Source: Acinetobacter lwoffii (lineage in GTDB: Bacteria > Pseudomonadota > Gammaproteobacteria > Pseudomonadales > Moraxellaceae). Taken from it: DNA of 64,000 bases. Positions 18,447-27,829 of the stretch are shown piece after piece. The translations under genes were made by a program, and so were the position numbers. The stretch lies in contig NZ_CP077369.1 of the NCBI RefSeq assembly GCF_019048525.1, positions 2,976,001 through 3,040,000 of the forward strand. The letters run 5' to 3'. Each line of letters starts with the position of its first letter. Within the stretch, counting starts at the first letter, position 1. Below the pieces are notes generated by a model. That model saw only the letters and a list, made by a program, of their open reading frames with translations. It did no database searches and was not told the DNA's origin.

Positions 18447-18884
18447 ATGAACCCAAAAGAAATGAGCGGTTTAGCATTACTGGAAGCGATGCGTGATGAA
18501 AAAATCCCGGCCCCAAGTATTAGCGAAACCATGTCGATGCAACCAGCAGTGATTAAAAGCGGACATGTAGAATTTAAGGTAAAAGCTGATCATCGACATT
18601 TAAATCCGCTTGGCGGCGTCCATGGTGGTTTTGCTGCAACCGTTTTGGATACCGTGACAGGCTGCGCGATTCATACTTTACTTGAAGCAGGTGTCGGTTA
18701 TGGCACCATTGATCTGAATGTAAAGATGTGCCGCCCCATACCTCAGAATCAGCCACTGAAAGCCGTAGGAAAATCAATTAATCTCAGTAGAAATTTAGGT
18801 ATTTCTGAAGGTCAGATTCTGGATGAAGAAGGTCGCCTGTATGCTCATGCCACTGCGACCTGTATGATTATTCGGACTGAATGA
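18447..18884 (+). CDS. PaaI-family hotdog thioesterase
   Basis: 145 residues with the hotdog-fold thioesterase pattern: NPLGGVHGGFAATVLD around the central helix (the GG.HGG loop and following Asp are the active-site region) and a mid-domain DLNVKMCRPI strand. It likely hydrolyses acyl-CoA or a similar thioester in the cytoplasm; the natural substrate is not evident. AGGAG precedes the start. It is one of three separate hotdog thioesterases in this window (with 27257-27709 and 31189-31605). Confidence 0.85.
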   Translation: MNPKEMSGLALLEAMRDEKIPAPSISETMSMQPAVIKSGHVEFKVKADHRHLNPLGGVHGGFAATVLDTVTGCAIHTLLEAGVGYGTIDLNVKMCRPIPQNQPLKAVGKSINLSRNLGISEGQILDEEGRLYAHATATCMIIRTE

Positions 18885-18920
18885 ATATTGGTAGCCTGTA
18901 CAATTCATCAGACACTTCAT

Positions 18921-19376
18921 TTAAATAATATTACTTTTCGCCTGCCCTGCTTTAACAAATGACAAGCGTGGTCGAGTTAAGCCTTGAAACTCAAAATAAT
19001 GCTTGGAAACATTGGCTAATTCCACATCTTGTGTTTGTGTTGTTGAGGCTTGCCACGCTTTAGACTGATTAGTACCTGTCAAAAGATTGCCAGAAATGGC
19101 ATAGATATAAAGGTCTTTGCCTTGCTCTTTCAGATAGTCTGCATTCAGGAAAACTTCAAAGTTAAATTGACTTTCAGTTTCTACCAACCATTTTTCTGCA
19201 AACCATAATTGCAGCAAATCACCTAAATAAAGTGATTTTTGCGCCAAAGGCCATAGCGTGATATGAGCGTCTTTAACCGGGATATAATACTGTGCAGGAT
19301 CGGCAATAATCTGAAGATAGTTTTCTTGATAATAAGCCAGTTGAGAGAAAATTTGAGGGATGCTGAGCGTATTCAT
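18921..19376 (-). CDS. Hypothetical protein, 151 aa, behind a palindromic operator
   Basis: The start at 19376 has GGAG seven bases upstream and is preferred over 19412. The product is soluble and rich in aromatic residues (many Tyr, Trp, Phe), with no signal peptide. I do not recognise the family. The region upstream holds a near-perfect 20-bp palindrome (19432-19451) whose TTTGACC arm can also act as a -35 element, suggesting repression by a TetR-type regulator not encoded nearby. Confidence 0.65.
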   Translation of the reverse strand: MNTLSIPQIFSQLAYYQENYLQIIADPAQYYIPVKDAHITLWPLAQKSLYLGDLLQLWFAEKWLVETESQFNFEVFLNADYLKEQGKDLYIYAISGNLLTGTNQSKAWQASTTQTQDVELANVSKHYFEFQGLTRPRLSFVKAGQAKSNII

Positions 19377-19431
19377 TCGCTGTCTCCGATTTAGCCATTT
19401 TTGTGCTGGCAAGTAGGTTTAAATCCACACT

Positions 19432-19451
19432 GTTTGACCATTTGGTCAAAC
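19432..19451. promoter_or_regulatory. Palindromic operator-like site
   Basis: GTTTGACCA and TGGTCAAAC, 9-bp arms, are separated by two bases. Perfect symmetry, a position 56 bp before the gene start and overlap with a TTGACC -35-like box are typical of TetR-family operators. No regulator gene is adjacent. Confidence 0.55.
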
Positions 19452-19573
19452 GACTTTATGGTTTTAATCTAGCAAGTGAAATTTATTCTGACAAGTATTT
19501 TTCGTAAAATTTATGCAATTGCCCAAATTAAAAACAGACAGGCTGTATTTATAATAAATATGATAATTTTTGC

Positions 19574-19601
19574 TTGACCCCCGTCAAAATCTCTCTATAA
19601 T
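19574..19601 (+). promoter_or_regulatory. tRNA-Asn promoter
   Basis: TTGACC and a perfect TATAAT, spaced 16 bp, lie 12 bases before the tRNA. The -35 is also part of a small inverted repeat TTGAC / GTCAA. Confidence 0.8.
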
Positions 19602-19612
19602 CGCTTTCAGAT

Positions 19613-19688
19613 TCTCCAATAGCTCAGTCGGTAGAGCGACGGACTGTTAATCCGCAGGTCCCTGGTTCGAGCCCAGGTTGGAGAGCCA
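19613..19688 (+). tRNA. tRNA-Asn (anticodon GTT)
   Basis: A complete cloverleaf: acceptor TCTCCAA / TTGGAGA, anticodon loop CTGTTAA (GTT), T loop TTCGAGC, discriminator G and encoded CCA. Reads AAC/AAU; with G34 it is a substrate for queuosine modification. No repeat of its 3' end was seen nearby, so no integration is evident here. Confidence 0.96.
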
Positions 19689-19696
19689 AATTCAAG

Positions 19697-19728
19697 AAAG
19701 CCCACTCATCATGAAGTGGGCTTTTTTA
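19697..19728 (+). terminator. Terminator after tRNA-Asn
   Basis: AAGCCCAC / GTGGGCTT stem with a ~10-nt loop and T-run. Confidence 0.88.
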
Positions 19729-19841
19729 TTATCTTAAAATTTGACGGCTTGTTATTTTCAACTATTTAAAATGAATAATTATTTTCAATCCCTCATAAAA
19801 TTCGATATATAAATACCCCTCTTTTCAAAATTTTGAGATAT

Positions 19842-19871
19842 AAAAAATCCCCCATGCATGGAGGATTTTTA
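19842..19871 (-). terminator. Terminator after miaE
   Basis: AAAAATCC / GGATTTTT arms around an inner CCATGCATGG palindrome; the T-run is on the minus strand after miaE, at the end of the long leftward gene block. Confidence 0.8.
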
Positions 19872-19885
19872 AACTGTCACCGAGA

Positions 19886-20539
19886 TTAAGCCGCTTGAGC
19901 CGGAACACCGCTATGAAAACGGAAAGTTTCATCAGGCGCGAGAATCAGCTGTTTTTCAACTTCACGAATATGCTGGATTCGCTCCTGAATATCCTCTTTC
20001 GGATTTTTCAGTTTCGCTGTGGTAGCAACATCCATCGCCAAAGCCAAATAGTCTTCAAAATGGCGAGATTCGGACTTGAGCAGGTAGCGGTAGTAACGTG
20101 CCAATTCATCATCAACACGCGAAGCAAGCGCGTAAAAACGCTCACAGGAACGCGCTTCCACAAAGGCACCAATCACCAAGACATCAATCAAGGCTTCAGG
20201 TTCAAAAGTCCGGATTTCCTTACGCAAACCACCGGCATAACGCCCTGCACTCAAGTTTTGCCAAGCCTGACCGCGCTTGTTCATCAATTCAAGCACTTGC
20301 TCATAATGCAGCATTTCTTCACGCACCAGCTGTGCAAGCTTCACCTGTAGATCAACAAAATAGCTATAGCGAAACATAAGGTTCATGGCCGTGCTGGCTG
20401 CTTTTTTTTCACAGTTGGCATGATCTTGCATCAAGATTTCAAGATTTTCGACCGCCATATCCAGCCATGCTTGCGGTGTTTCACAACCGAGGAAAGCAAT
20501 CACCGGCTGCATCAGTTCATCATAATTAATATTCGACAT
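19886..20539 (-). CDS. miaE: tRNA-(ms2io6A)-hydroxylase
   Basis: Hydroxylates the ms2i6A base at position 37 of certain tRNAs, using a ferritin-like di-iron centre and O2. The visible carboxylate and His ligands include EMLHYEQ, VEARSCERF and SESRHFEDY, arranged as the usual pairs of E and E..H motifs. 217 residues from the ATG at 20539; a GTG two codons earlier is less likely. It is the last gene of the block running left from lepA, 14 bp after pdxJ. Confidence 0.93.
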   Translation of the reverse strand: MSNINYDELMQPVIAFLGCETPQAWLDMAVENLEILMQDHANCEKKAASTAMNLMFRYSYFVDLQVKLAQLVREEMLHYEQVLELMNKRGQAWQNLSAGRYAGGLRKEIRTFEPEALIDVLVIGAFVEARSCERFYALASRVDDELARYYRYLLKSESRHFEDYLALAMDVATTAKLKNPKEDIQERIQHIREVEKQLILAPDETFRFHSGVPAQAA

Positions 20540-20552
20540 AACCACTCTAATC

Positions 20553-21278
20553 TTAACGCGCTGACTTAATCACGGCTTTCATTTGCTGAACCGCTTGTGC
20601 CAGACCAACAAATACCGCATCCGCAATTAAAGAATGACCGATATTGAGCTCATGAATCTGTGGAATCGCAGCAATCGGCGTCACGTTATCCAGATTTAAA
20701 CCATGACCTGCATTCACTACCAAACCTTTAGATGCAGCATATTCAGCACCTTTCACAATGCGTTCCAGTTCCGCTTGTTGCGCTTCTGGAGTTTCTGCAT
20801 CGGCATAGGCGCCTGTGTGAATCTCAATCGTCGGTGCACCACAAGCAACTGCTGCATCAATTTGTGCAAAATCGGCATCAATAAATAAAGATACATCACA
20901 ACCAATGGCTTCCAGCTCTTGAGTCGCGGCTTTTACAGCATCAAAATTACCCACGACATCCAGACCACCTTCAGTGGTCACTTCCTGACGTTTTTCAGGA
21001 ACAAAACAAACATGCTGTGGCTTGATTTCCTTGGCAAAGGCGATCATTTCATCTGTTACCGCCAACTCAAGGTTCATACGGGTTTTTAACGCAGGACGCA
21101 TACGACGCACATCGTCATCCTGAATGTGACGACGGTCTTCACGCAAGTGCAAGGTAATGCCTTCTGCCCCTGCCTGTTCGCAGATCAATGCAGCATTGAC
21201 TGGGTCTGGGTACGTCGTACCACGTGCTTGTCTTAAAGTTGCGACATGGTCAATATTGACACCAAGTAATGCAGCCAT
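20553..21278 (-). CDS. pdxJ: Pyridoxine 5'-phosphate synthase
   Basis: Condenses 1-deoxy-D-xylulose 5-phosphate with aminoacetone 3-phosphate to pyridoxine 5'-phosphate, the closing step of the DXP-dependent B6 pathway. 241 residues. The family signature [16 protein letters not shown] opens the protein; HLREDRRHI and [10 protein letters not shown] hold active-site residues, and a late NAGHGLN motif is present. AGGAAAAG precedes the start. It follows recO, the standard recO-pdxJ order. Confidence 0.97.
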   Translation of the reverse strand: MAALLGVNIDHVATLRQARGTTYPDPVNAALICEQAGAEGITLHLREDRRHIQDDDVRRMRPALKTRMNLELAVTDEMIAFAKEIKPQHVCFVPEKRQEVTTEGGLDVVGNFDAVKAATQELEAIGCDVSLFIDADFAQIDAAVACGAPTIEIHTGAYADAETPEAQQAELERIVKGAEYAASKGLVVNAGHGLNLDNVTPIAAIPQIHELNIGHSLIADAVFVGLAQAVQQMKAVIKSAR

Positions 21279-21291
21279 AATCTTTTCCTAA

Positions 21292-22002
21292 CTACGATTG
21301 AGATTGAGAGTTTTGAATCCAGAGTTGTCGACTCTTTAATGGTCGATCACCGAGCAAAGCCGTGATCACCTGTCGATACAGTTTCGTCAGTAATTGTAAC
21401 TGTTCCGGATTAAAATCCCCACCATTTTCATACATCAACATGCTTAAAATCTGTTGACCGGAGATAGTGGAGCGCAAGGCCTTAGCCGATGGCATAAAGC
21501 CGGCATTGAGCTGAAAATAATAGTGCTGTAGTGGATCAATCTGCGCCTGATTGGCATCTACCGAAAAATCCAGACCATAACCGAGCTCTTCCAGCAAAAC
21601 ATGCTCAAACTGGCGCAAGATCTGTTTTAAATATAAATTCGGGTTGGATTGTGCGGATAATTGCTGCAATGCGGTTAAGGTCTCTGCATATTTAGCAAAG
21701 GTTTGCGGCATTTCCACTTCAAGTGGGCATAAGCGCAGCAAAATTTCATTCAGATAAAAACCTGAAAAAAAGGCATCGCCAAAAAAGAAAATCGGCTGAT
21801 TAACAATTTCCAGTTTAGTAAAATTTTTGAGTTCGGATTTACCTGAAGCTTGCAAGCGAATGGGCTGGTATTGCGGTGGTGGCATTTGCCTGAGAATACC
21901 ATCTACCCTGCCATATTCTTGGGTAAATAAATGCACAATATGACTGCGTTCACGGTACTTACGATGATGAATCAGATAACCATGCAGTACTTCGTTACGC
22001 AT
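21292..22002 (-). CDS. recO: DNA repair protein RecO
   Basis: 236 residues. RecO helps load RecA on SSB-coated DNA in the RecFOR pathway. The N-terminal OB-fold pattern (GYLIHHRKYRERSHIVHLFTQ, YGRVDGILR) is clear, followed by a helical C-terminal domain with the LEELGYGLDFS motif. There are no zinc-type Cys pairs, as in other gammaproteobacterial RecO. Sits between a small lipoprotein gene and pdxJ with short gaps. Confidence 0.93.
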   Translation of the reverse strand: MRNEVLHGYLIHHRKYRERSHIVHLFTQEYGRVDGILRQMPPPQYQPIRLQASGKSELKNFTKLEIVNQPIFFFGDAFFSGFYLNEILLRLCPLEVEMPQTFAKYAETLTALQQLSAQSNPNLYLKQILRQFEHVLLEELGYGLDFSVDANQAQIDPLQHYYFQLNAGFMPSAKALRSTISGQQILSMLMYENGGDFNPEQLQLLTKLYRQVITALLGDRPLKSRQLWIQNSQSQS

Positions 22003-22013
22003 AAGCGGGCACT

Positions 22014-22211
22014 TTAATCCTTATCTTTTTTTGATTTTTTATCATCTTCTTCGTCATCCCCATCCGGGATCACTGCACCCACAACAGCCGCAGTGCCTTT
22101 GACTGCGACTTTTGTGGTTTTATAAGCCACTTTAACAGGAACCGTGACCACTTTATGAATACAGCCTTGCAGAAATAAAACACATGCAACCACTGCCAAC
22201 ACTTTCATCAT
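22014..22211 (-). CDS. Small lipoprotein, 65 aa (NF038104-like)
   Basis: An ATG at 22211 with GAGGA upstream gives a short protein with a lipoprotein signal ending in the lipobox LQGC. The ~20 residues after the Cys are Val/Lys-rich, and the tail is strongly charged (Asp/Glu then Lys). It resembles a small Acinetobacter lipoprotein family known only by its accession. It is probably anchored at the inner face of the outer membrane. It sits inside the era-recO stretch, where most other bacteria have nothing. Function unknown. Confidence 0.75.
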   Translation of the reverse strand: MMKVLAVVACVLFLQGCIHKVVTVPVKVAYKTTKVAVKGTAAVVGAVIPDGDDEEDDKKSKKDKD

Positions 22212-22247
22212 CACAGATTCCTCGAAGGGTCTTATCAAGCTTATCGC

Positions 22248-23276
22248 TTAGATATCACTATAACCTAAGCTTTTTAATGCACGTTCATCATCAGACCAGC
22301 CACCTTTGACTTTCACCCAAAGGGTTAACATGATTTTCTGTTCGAACATTTTTTCCATGTCGAGACGCGCATCCATACCGATTTTCTTCAGTTTGACACC
22401 TTTCTCGCCAATCACAATGGCTTTTTGGCTCGGACGATCGACAAAAATCGTGGCATCAATATAGGTACAGGCAGCTTTCATACGACCCGTTTTTTCATTC
22501 AAGACCGGCTCTTCAGTTTTGAATGATTCGATCTGAACGGTCAAATCGTATGGAAGCTCTTCACCCAGCTGACGCATGATCTTTTCACGGATAATTTCAG
22601 ACGCCAGGAAACGCTCTGAACGATCGGTCAGTTGATCCAGTGAGTATAGTGGTGGCTGGAACGGAAGATACTTGGCAATCGTGTCACGTAAATGTTCAAG
22701 ATTGGCACCACGAAGCGCAGATACCGGTACGATTTCCGCAAAGTTCATCAGCTTTTCGCGTTCACGAATCAGCGGCAAAGCTTCGTTCTTGTTTTCAAAA
22801 GTATCGAGCTTGTTGATCACCAGAATCACTGGCATTTCAGCATTTTTCAGCTTTTCCAGAACCAGGTCATCGTTTGGCGTCCACTTTTGTGCATCCACTA
22901 CGAATAAAACCAGGTTTACATCACGCAAAGCCGAATGTGCCGCACGGTTCATCATTTTATTGATGGCACGGACTTCTTTTTTATGCATCCCCGGTGTATC
23001 AACAAATACCGCCTGAGATTTTTCACGTGAATCAATCCCCACGATTTTATGACGTGTGGTTTGCGGTTTACGTGAGGTAATTGAAAGCTTCTGACCCAGA
23101 ATATGGTTCATTAAGGTAGATTTACCCACATTCGGGCGACCTACAATGGCAACAAAACCACTGCGATAATCCGATGGGATTTCGGTGCCTTGTGCACTAA
23201 AAAATTGACTAATAAGGTCGTGACTGTCGCTTTGCGACTCGTGATCAGCATCAATGTGATCGGAATGAGTAGTCAT
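22248..23276 (-). CDS. era: GTPase Era
   Basis: Ribosome-assembly GTPase that binds 16S rRNA 3' end. G1 loop GRPNVGKS at 46-53, G3 DTPGMH, G4 NKLD, and a C-terminal KH domain with the VIGEKGVKLKKIG loop. At 342 residues it is ~40 longer than the E. coli protein; the extra part is a polar His/Asp/Ser-rich N-terminal extension. The start overlaps the rnc stop by one base, so the two are translationally coupled. Confidence 0.97.
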   Translation of the reverse strand: MTTHSDHIDADHESQSDSHDLISQFFSAQGTEIPSDYRSGFVAIVGRPNVGKSTLMNHILGQKLSITSRKPQTTRHKIVGIDSREKSQAVFVDTPGMHKKEVRAINKMMNRAAHSALRDVNLVLFVVDAQKWTPNDDLVLEKLKNAEMPVILVINKLDTFENKNEALPLIREREKLMNFAEIVPVSALRGANLEHLRDTIAKYLPFQPPLYSLDQLTDRSERFLASEIIREKIMRQLGEELPYDLTVQIESFKTEEPVLNEKTGRMKAACTYIDATIFVDRPSQKAIVIGEKGVKLKKIGMDARLDMEKMFEQKIMLTLWVKVKGGWSDDERALKSLGYSDI

Positions 23277-23986
23277 TAAGACTTATGCTCCAAAAGTTTC
23301 AAAATATCCGCCGCAACGGCTTGTTCAGCAAAACGCCGGCTCACGCCTTCGCCTTGCATGGTCGGCAATCCCGCAATCTGGCATTCCACTTTAAAATGCT
23401 GATTGGGTGCATCACCTTGAATATCTACAACCTCGTAAACTGGGAGAGGTTTCTTACGTGCTTGTAAATACTCTTGTAAGCGAGATTTAGGATCTTTAAG
23501 CTGATCTGTCGGCTCAATATGATCTAAATATGGCTCGTACCATTTTAACACAATCGGTTCTAGCACGGTGAGATCACCGCAGTCGACATAGATTGCGCCA
23601 ATAATCGCTTCTACCGTATCTGCCAGTATAGACTCACGATGATGACCGCCAGATTTCAATTCACCGGTACTGAGAATTAAATTCTGACTCAGTTTTAAAT
23701 CATTGGCGATTTTTCCTAATGCTTCCTGACGAACCAGGGTCGCACGCATACGCGTTAACCGGCCTTCATTTTCGCTTGGATAGGCATTAAAAAGATAATT
23801 CGCAATGATCATCCCTAAAAGAGAATCGCCCAGAAATTCCAGGCGCTCGTAGTTGTGTTTATGACTGACTGAACGATGAGTCAATGCCAGTTTCAGCAAA
23901 TCAGCCTGTTTAAACTGATAGCCGATCCGTTTGGCAAGACGTTCATCATTTAGCTTTGACTGTGCTTTGATCAAACTCTTTCTCAA
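23276..23986 (-). CDS. rnc: Ribonuclease III
   Basis: Double-stranded-RNA endonuclease for rRNA and mRNA processing. The RNase III signature ERLEFLGDSLLG and the later Mg2+-binding ADTVEAIIGA are present, with a C-terminal dsRNA-binding domain. No ATG is available in frame near the expected N-terminus: the candidates are TTG at 23986 or TTG at 23974. Either one makes the gene overlap the DUF4845 gene by 29-41 bp. The later one gives a length nearer the family norm. Confidence 0.95.
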   Translation of the reverse strand: MRKSLIKAQSKLNDERLAKRIGYQFKQADLLKLALTHRSVSHKHNYERLEFLGDSLLGMIIANYLFNAYPSENEGRLTRMRATLVRQEALGKIANDLKLSQNLILSTGELKSGGHHRESILADTVEAIIGAIYVDCGDLTVLEPIVLKWYEPYLDHIEPTDQLKDPKSRLQEYLQARKKPLPVYEVVDIQGDAPNQHFKVECQIAGLPTMQGEGVSRRFAEQAVAADILKLLEHKS

Positions 23987-24317
23987 ACTTCATCACTAAA
24001 TCGATATTCATTATGAAATTTTTACGAATTTCATAATTCTTGTGCACCTGTAAACCATCGGTATTGGTGACTTTGGCAATTTCGTCAAACTTCAGATCAC
24101 GAATATTATTCATTTCTAAACGCTGACTCATCTGTTGACGGAATGTTTCTGGCGTTATATTGGCTGGAGCACTTTTTAACAGCGCCTCAATCTCACCATC
24201 GACCATACGATCATCGAAGTATGGTCCCCACACCGCAATCGCCACTTTTGCAAGAAATGCAAAGCCCACGATTGCAATTAAAACCCCAATATAAGAAGCA
24301 CCTTGTTGATGTCTCAT
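23946..24317 (-). CDS. DUF4845 family small membrane protein
   Basis: 123 residues with one N-terminal membrane helix (~7-30) of the pilin-like GASYIGVLIAIVGFAF type, then a periplasmic domain with KSAPANITPETFRQ and a C-terminal region. DUF4845 proteins sit between lepB and rnc in many gammaproteobacteria; function is unknown. Overlaps the start of rnc and follows lepB by 23 bp, so it belongs to the same operon. Confidence 0.88.
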   Translation of the reverse strand: MRHQQGASYIGVLIAIVGFAFLAKVAIAVWGPYFDDRMVDGEIEALLKSAPANITPETFRQQMSQRLEMNNIRDLKFDEIAKVTNTDGLQVHKNYEIRKNFIMNIDLVMKFEKEFDQSTVKAK

Positions 24318-24340
24318 TTTTATTTTCCTGATTGAAACAA

Positions 24341-25168
24341 TTAATCGATTGTTCCGTTTCGACCAAACGATGGCAATTTAAAGCCAGGTTCTTTATGCAT
24401 CCAGATATAGAAGGCACGACCTGTTAAGTTTTCTTCCGGAACAAGCCCCCAGAAACGACTGTCAGCACTCTGATCGCGATTATCCCCCATCGCAAAGTAA
24501 TGACCTTCTGGTACTTTCACTTCCCAATATAAACCATTTTCACCTGAATATTTACCATTTTCCAAATAGTTAATAAAAGGTGCCTGACGAGCGACATTTA
24601 CGCCTTCCAGCTCACGCATGGTAAAGGTATGCTCACCCAGGGTTTCTTTATGATAAATGGCATTTGGAGTATCTAAACGGTCTTTTTCGCGGCTAAATTC
24701 TACTGGAACTTTCGCTACTTTTTCACCATTAATGCTCAACTGGCCATGATCATAAACAATATGATCGCCTGGCAAGCCGACAATACGCTTGATATAACTG
24801 ATGGTCGGTTGCGGTGGATAACGGAATACCGCCACATCGCCACGTTCCGGACTGCCAGTATCAATAATTTTGGTATTGACCATAGGCAGTTTGATGCCAT
24901 AGTCAAATTTATTCACCAGAATAAAATCACCGGTTTCCAGCGTCGGCACCATCGAATCGGATGGAATATTAAAAGGTTCATATAAAAACGAACGCAGTAC
25001 CAGCACAATGGTCAGTACCGGCCAAAAGTCATAAGCCCAAGTGATAATGAAATTCTCATGGCCTTTGCCTCGGGTTTGTCTTTGCTTCAAAACAAACTTG
25101 TCTAGCAACCACACTGTGACAAAAAACAGGGTCGCAGGCACAAGAATCAAATTAAAATCAAAATCCAT
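24341..25168 (-). CDS. lepB: Signal peptidase I
   Basis: Removes signal peptides on the outer side of the inner membrane. 275 residues with two N-terminal membrane segments (~6-22 and ~45-62). The catalytic Ser-Lys pair is S72 (in SDSMVP) and K127 (in YIKRIVGLPGD); the later GDNRDQSADSR box is present. AAGGA precedes the start. It follows lepA by 20 bp. Confidence 0.97.
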   Translation of the reverse strand: MDFDFNLILVPATLFFVTVWLLDKFVLKQRQTRGKGHENFIITWAYDFWPVLTIVLVLRSFLYEPFNIPSDSMVPTLETGDFILVNKFDYGIKLPMVNTKIIDTGSPERGDVAVFRYPPQPTISYIKRIVGLPGDHIVYDHGQLSINGEKVAKVPVEFSREKDRLDTPNAIYHKETLGEHTFTMRELEGVNVARQAPFINYLENGKYSGENGLYWEVKVPEGHYFAMGDNRDQSADSRFWGLVPEENLTGRAFYIWMHKEPGFKLPSFGRNGTID

Positions 25169-25188
25169 GGGCTTATATCCTTATTATT

Positions 25189-27006
25189 TTAGCGTTCGAC
25201 TTTTAATACGGCTAAGAACGCTTCTTGCGGGATTTCTACGCTACCCACCTGTTTCATGCGTTTCTTACCTTCTTTCTGTTTAGACAGAAGTTTTTTCTTA
25301 CGTGAAACGTCACCACCATAACACTTCGCCAATACGTTTTTACGCATCGCTTTTACAGTCGAACGGGCAATGATTTGTGCACCAATCGCTGCCTGAATCG
25401 CGACATCAAACATTTGACGCGGAATCAGGTCTTTCATTTTTTCAACCAGTGCAATACCACGATGACGTGCATCATTACGGTGACAAATCATCGCCAAGGC
25501 ATCGACTTTTTCCCCATTGATCAAGACATCAACTTTTACCAAAGATGAGCTTTCAAAACGGACAAAGTTATAGTCGAGTGATGCAAAACCACGTGAACAA
25601 GACTTCAATTTATCAAAGAAGTCCATGACCACTTCGGCCATTGGAATTTCGAAAGTAATGGAAACCTGATTCGCCATAAACTTCATGTCTTTTTGTACAC
25701 CACGGCGCTCAACACACAATGTCATGACATTACCTAGGTATTCTTGCGGCACAAGGATATGACATTCAGCAATCGGTTCACGTAAATCTTCAACCGTTGA
25801 ACCATCAGGCATTTTGGATGGACTGTCGATATAAATGGTCTGGCCATTCTTCATCACCGCTTCATAAATTACGGTTGGTGCAGAAGAAATCAGGTCAAGA
25901 TCGTACTCGCGTTCCAGACGTTCCTGTACGATTTCCATGTGCAGCATACCCAGGAAGCCACAACGGAAACCAAAACCGAGCGCATCTGAACTTTCAGGTT
26001 CAAAGAACAAGGCCGAGTCATTGATTTGTAGCTTATGCAAAGCTTCACGGAAAGGTTCAAAATCGCTGGCATCAATCGGGAATAGACCGGCATAAACCTG
26101 CGGTTTCACCTTTTTAAAGCCCGGTAATGTTGCAACTTCAGGCGTCGCTGCCAAGGTAATCGTATCACCGACCGGTGCGCCGAAAATATCTTTAATACCA
26201 GCAATCACAAAGCCAACTTCACCCGCTTCCAGCATACCGGTTTCAGTATGTTTCGGGTTAAAGATACCTACAGAGGTAATAATATGCGTTTGACCCGTTG
26301 ATTTAATCAACATCTTGTCACCTTTACGCACACGACCTTGCTTGACACGTACCAGAGAAACGACACCCAGGTAATTATCAAACCATGAATCTACAATCAG
26401 GGCTTGTAACGGCGCTTCGCGATCACCCTCAGGTGCAGGAATTACATTGACCAGTGTTTCAAGCACACCCTCAATACCCAAACCTGTTTTTGCAGAACAG
26501 GTCGGCGCTTCTGTGGCTTCAATCCCGATGATGTCTTCAATTTCCTGAATCACACGTTCAGGTTCAGCTTGCGGCAAGTCGATCTTGTTCAGTACCGGAA
26601 GTACTTCCAGACCTTGTTCAATTGCGGTATAGCAGTTGGCAACAGACTGTGCTTCTACACCCTGTGCTGCATCTACAACCAGCAAAGCACCTTCACAGGC
26701 AGCGAGCGAGCGTGATACTTCATACGAGAAGTCGACGTGTCCCGGTGTATCAATAAAGTTCAACTGATACTCTTGACCGTTGGGATGAGTATAGTACAAG
26801 GTTACCGAAGTGGCTTTAATGGTAATCCCACGTTCGCGCTCAAGCTCCATTGAGTCAAGGACTTGAGCCTGCATTTCACGATCTTGCAAACCGCCACAAG
26901 TTTGAATAAAGCGATCCGCTAGGGTCGATTTACCGTGGTCAATGTGCGCAATAATCGAGAAGTTACGAATGTTTTTAATATCAACAGATTTTTTAGCTTG
27001 CGCCAT
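25189..27006 (-). CDS. lepA: Elongation factor 4 (LepA)
   Basis: Ribosome-associated GTPase related to EF-G. 605 residues. G1 AHIDHGKST is at the N-terminus, G3 is DTPGHVDF and G4 is NKID. Domains II, III and V and the LepA-specific C-terminal domain ([19 protein letters not shown]) are all recognisable. AAGGT lies just before the start. It is the first gene of the long leftward block. Confidence 0.98.
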   Translation of the reverse strand: MAQAKKSVDIKNIRNFSIIAHIDHGKSTLADRFIQTCGGLQDREMQAQVLDSMELERERGITIKATSVTLYYTHPNGQEYQLNFIDTPGHVDFSYEVSRSLAACEGALLVVDAAQGVEAQSVANCYTAIEQGLEVLPVLNKIDLPQAEPERVIQEIEDIIGIEATEAPTCSAKTGLGIEGVLETLVNVIPAPEGDREAPLQALIVDSWFDNYLGVVSLVRVKQGRVRKGDKMLIKSTGQTHIITSVGIFNPKHTETGMLEAGEVGFVIAGIKDIFGAPVGDTITLAATPEVATLPGFKKVKPQVYAGLFPIDASDFEPFREALHKLQINDSALFFEPESSDALGFGFRCGFLGMLHMEIVQERLEREYDLDLISSAPTVIYEAVMKNGQTIYIDSPSKMPDGSTVEDLREPIAECHILVPQEYLGNVMTLCVERRGVQKDMKFMANQVSITFEIPMAEVVMDFFDKLKSCSRGFASLDYNFVRFESSSLVKVDVLINGEKVDALAMICHRNDARHRGIALVEKMKDLIPRQMFDVAIQAAIGAQIIARSTVKAMRKNVLAKCYGGDVSRKKKLLSKQKEGKKRMKQVGSVEIPQEAFLAVLKVER

Positions 27007-27256
27007 GGGTTACCTTGAGAAAAAACACGCTATGTAATTTAAAAATATTACATAACAAAAGCCGAATAGAAATTGCGAAGGATTATAGCAGAATGGTGAT
27101 CTAGAAAAAGAATTATATTTTTTCCTTTATTCCCTAGGTCGCGTACACCTCAGTCAGATGAAATCTGGATCACCATGATTAGAAAATAGCTCCCCAGCTC
27201 CACTTCTTCCTCAATATTATCAAAGTGTACTGATCAAACTGGAAAATGTTGCCTCA

Positions 27257-27709
27257 TTAATCCAGATGTAAAGTTGAAAAGTCAAAAGGATTTACATGCT
27301 CTGAAAGTGGCTGATAAGCCTGAGTAAAAGTTGGTGACATACGTTTTGGACGCCCCGTGGCCATTTCGATACAAGCCCATTGCGTACTGCCGTTAAACAA
27401 CAGGGTCTGATCCTGTGGTCGATAAAATGCGTATTGTCTAAAGGAATACAGGGCATTGATATCATTCAGCCAAGTGCGCAGAATAATCTCGTCTCCTTCA
27501 AAAGCTGCCTTGCGATATTGCACCTGATGTTCAACTGCGACCATGGCATGTTTCAGCTCTACATATTGCTTGAGTCCCAAGCCCAGTTTTTCAATATGAG
27601 CTGATGCGACATCCTGCATCCATTGCACATAGACCACATTGTTCACATGACCCAAACCATCAATATGTTTGGCTTGTACCTTTAAAGAAAGATCAAAAAT
27701 ACCACTCAC
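27257..27709 (-). CDS. Acyl-CoA thioesterase, 4HBT/FadM-like hotdog
   Basis: 150 residues from a GTG start. The HIDGLGHVNNVVYVQWMQDV segment is the classic 4-hydroxybenzoyl-CoA thioesterase-type motif with the active-site Asp/His region. It probably hydrolyses acyl-CoA thioesters; the substrate is unknown. It stands alone between lepA and the DegP-like protease. The Shine-Dalgarno is weak and distant. Confidence 0.82.
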   Translation of the reverse strand: MSGIFDLSLKVQAKHIDGLGHVNNVVYVQWMQDVASAHIEKLGLGLKQYVELKHAMVAVEHQVQYRKAAFEGDEIILRTWLNDINALYSFRQYAFYRPQDQTLLFNGSTQWACIEMATGRPKRMSPTFTQAYQPLSEHVNPFDFSTLHLD

Positions 27710-27782
27710 TTTGCTGTTATCCTTTCCATGATTTTAAGGCTATAGAGTCTACCGAATTTATCGCTGGGGTAAATTGCAAAAA

Positions 27783-27809
27783 ATAAAAAACCGCTTATAC
27801 AAGCGGTCT
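27783..27809 (-). terminator. Terminator after degP-like gene
   Basis: ACCGCTT / AAGCGGT stem with a 4-nt loop; minus-strand T-run. Confidence 0.85.
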
Positions 27810-27829
27810 TTCACAAAAATCTAGCAATT

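Noticed and set aside
20098..20379. Open frames on the plus strand opposite miaE
   Set aside because: They are His/Gln-rich antisense shadows of a well-recognised gene.
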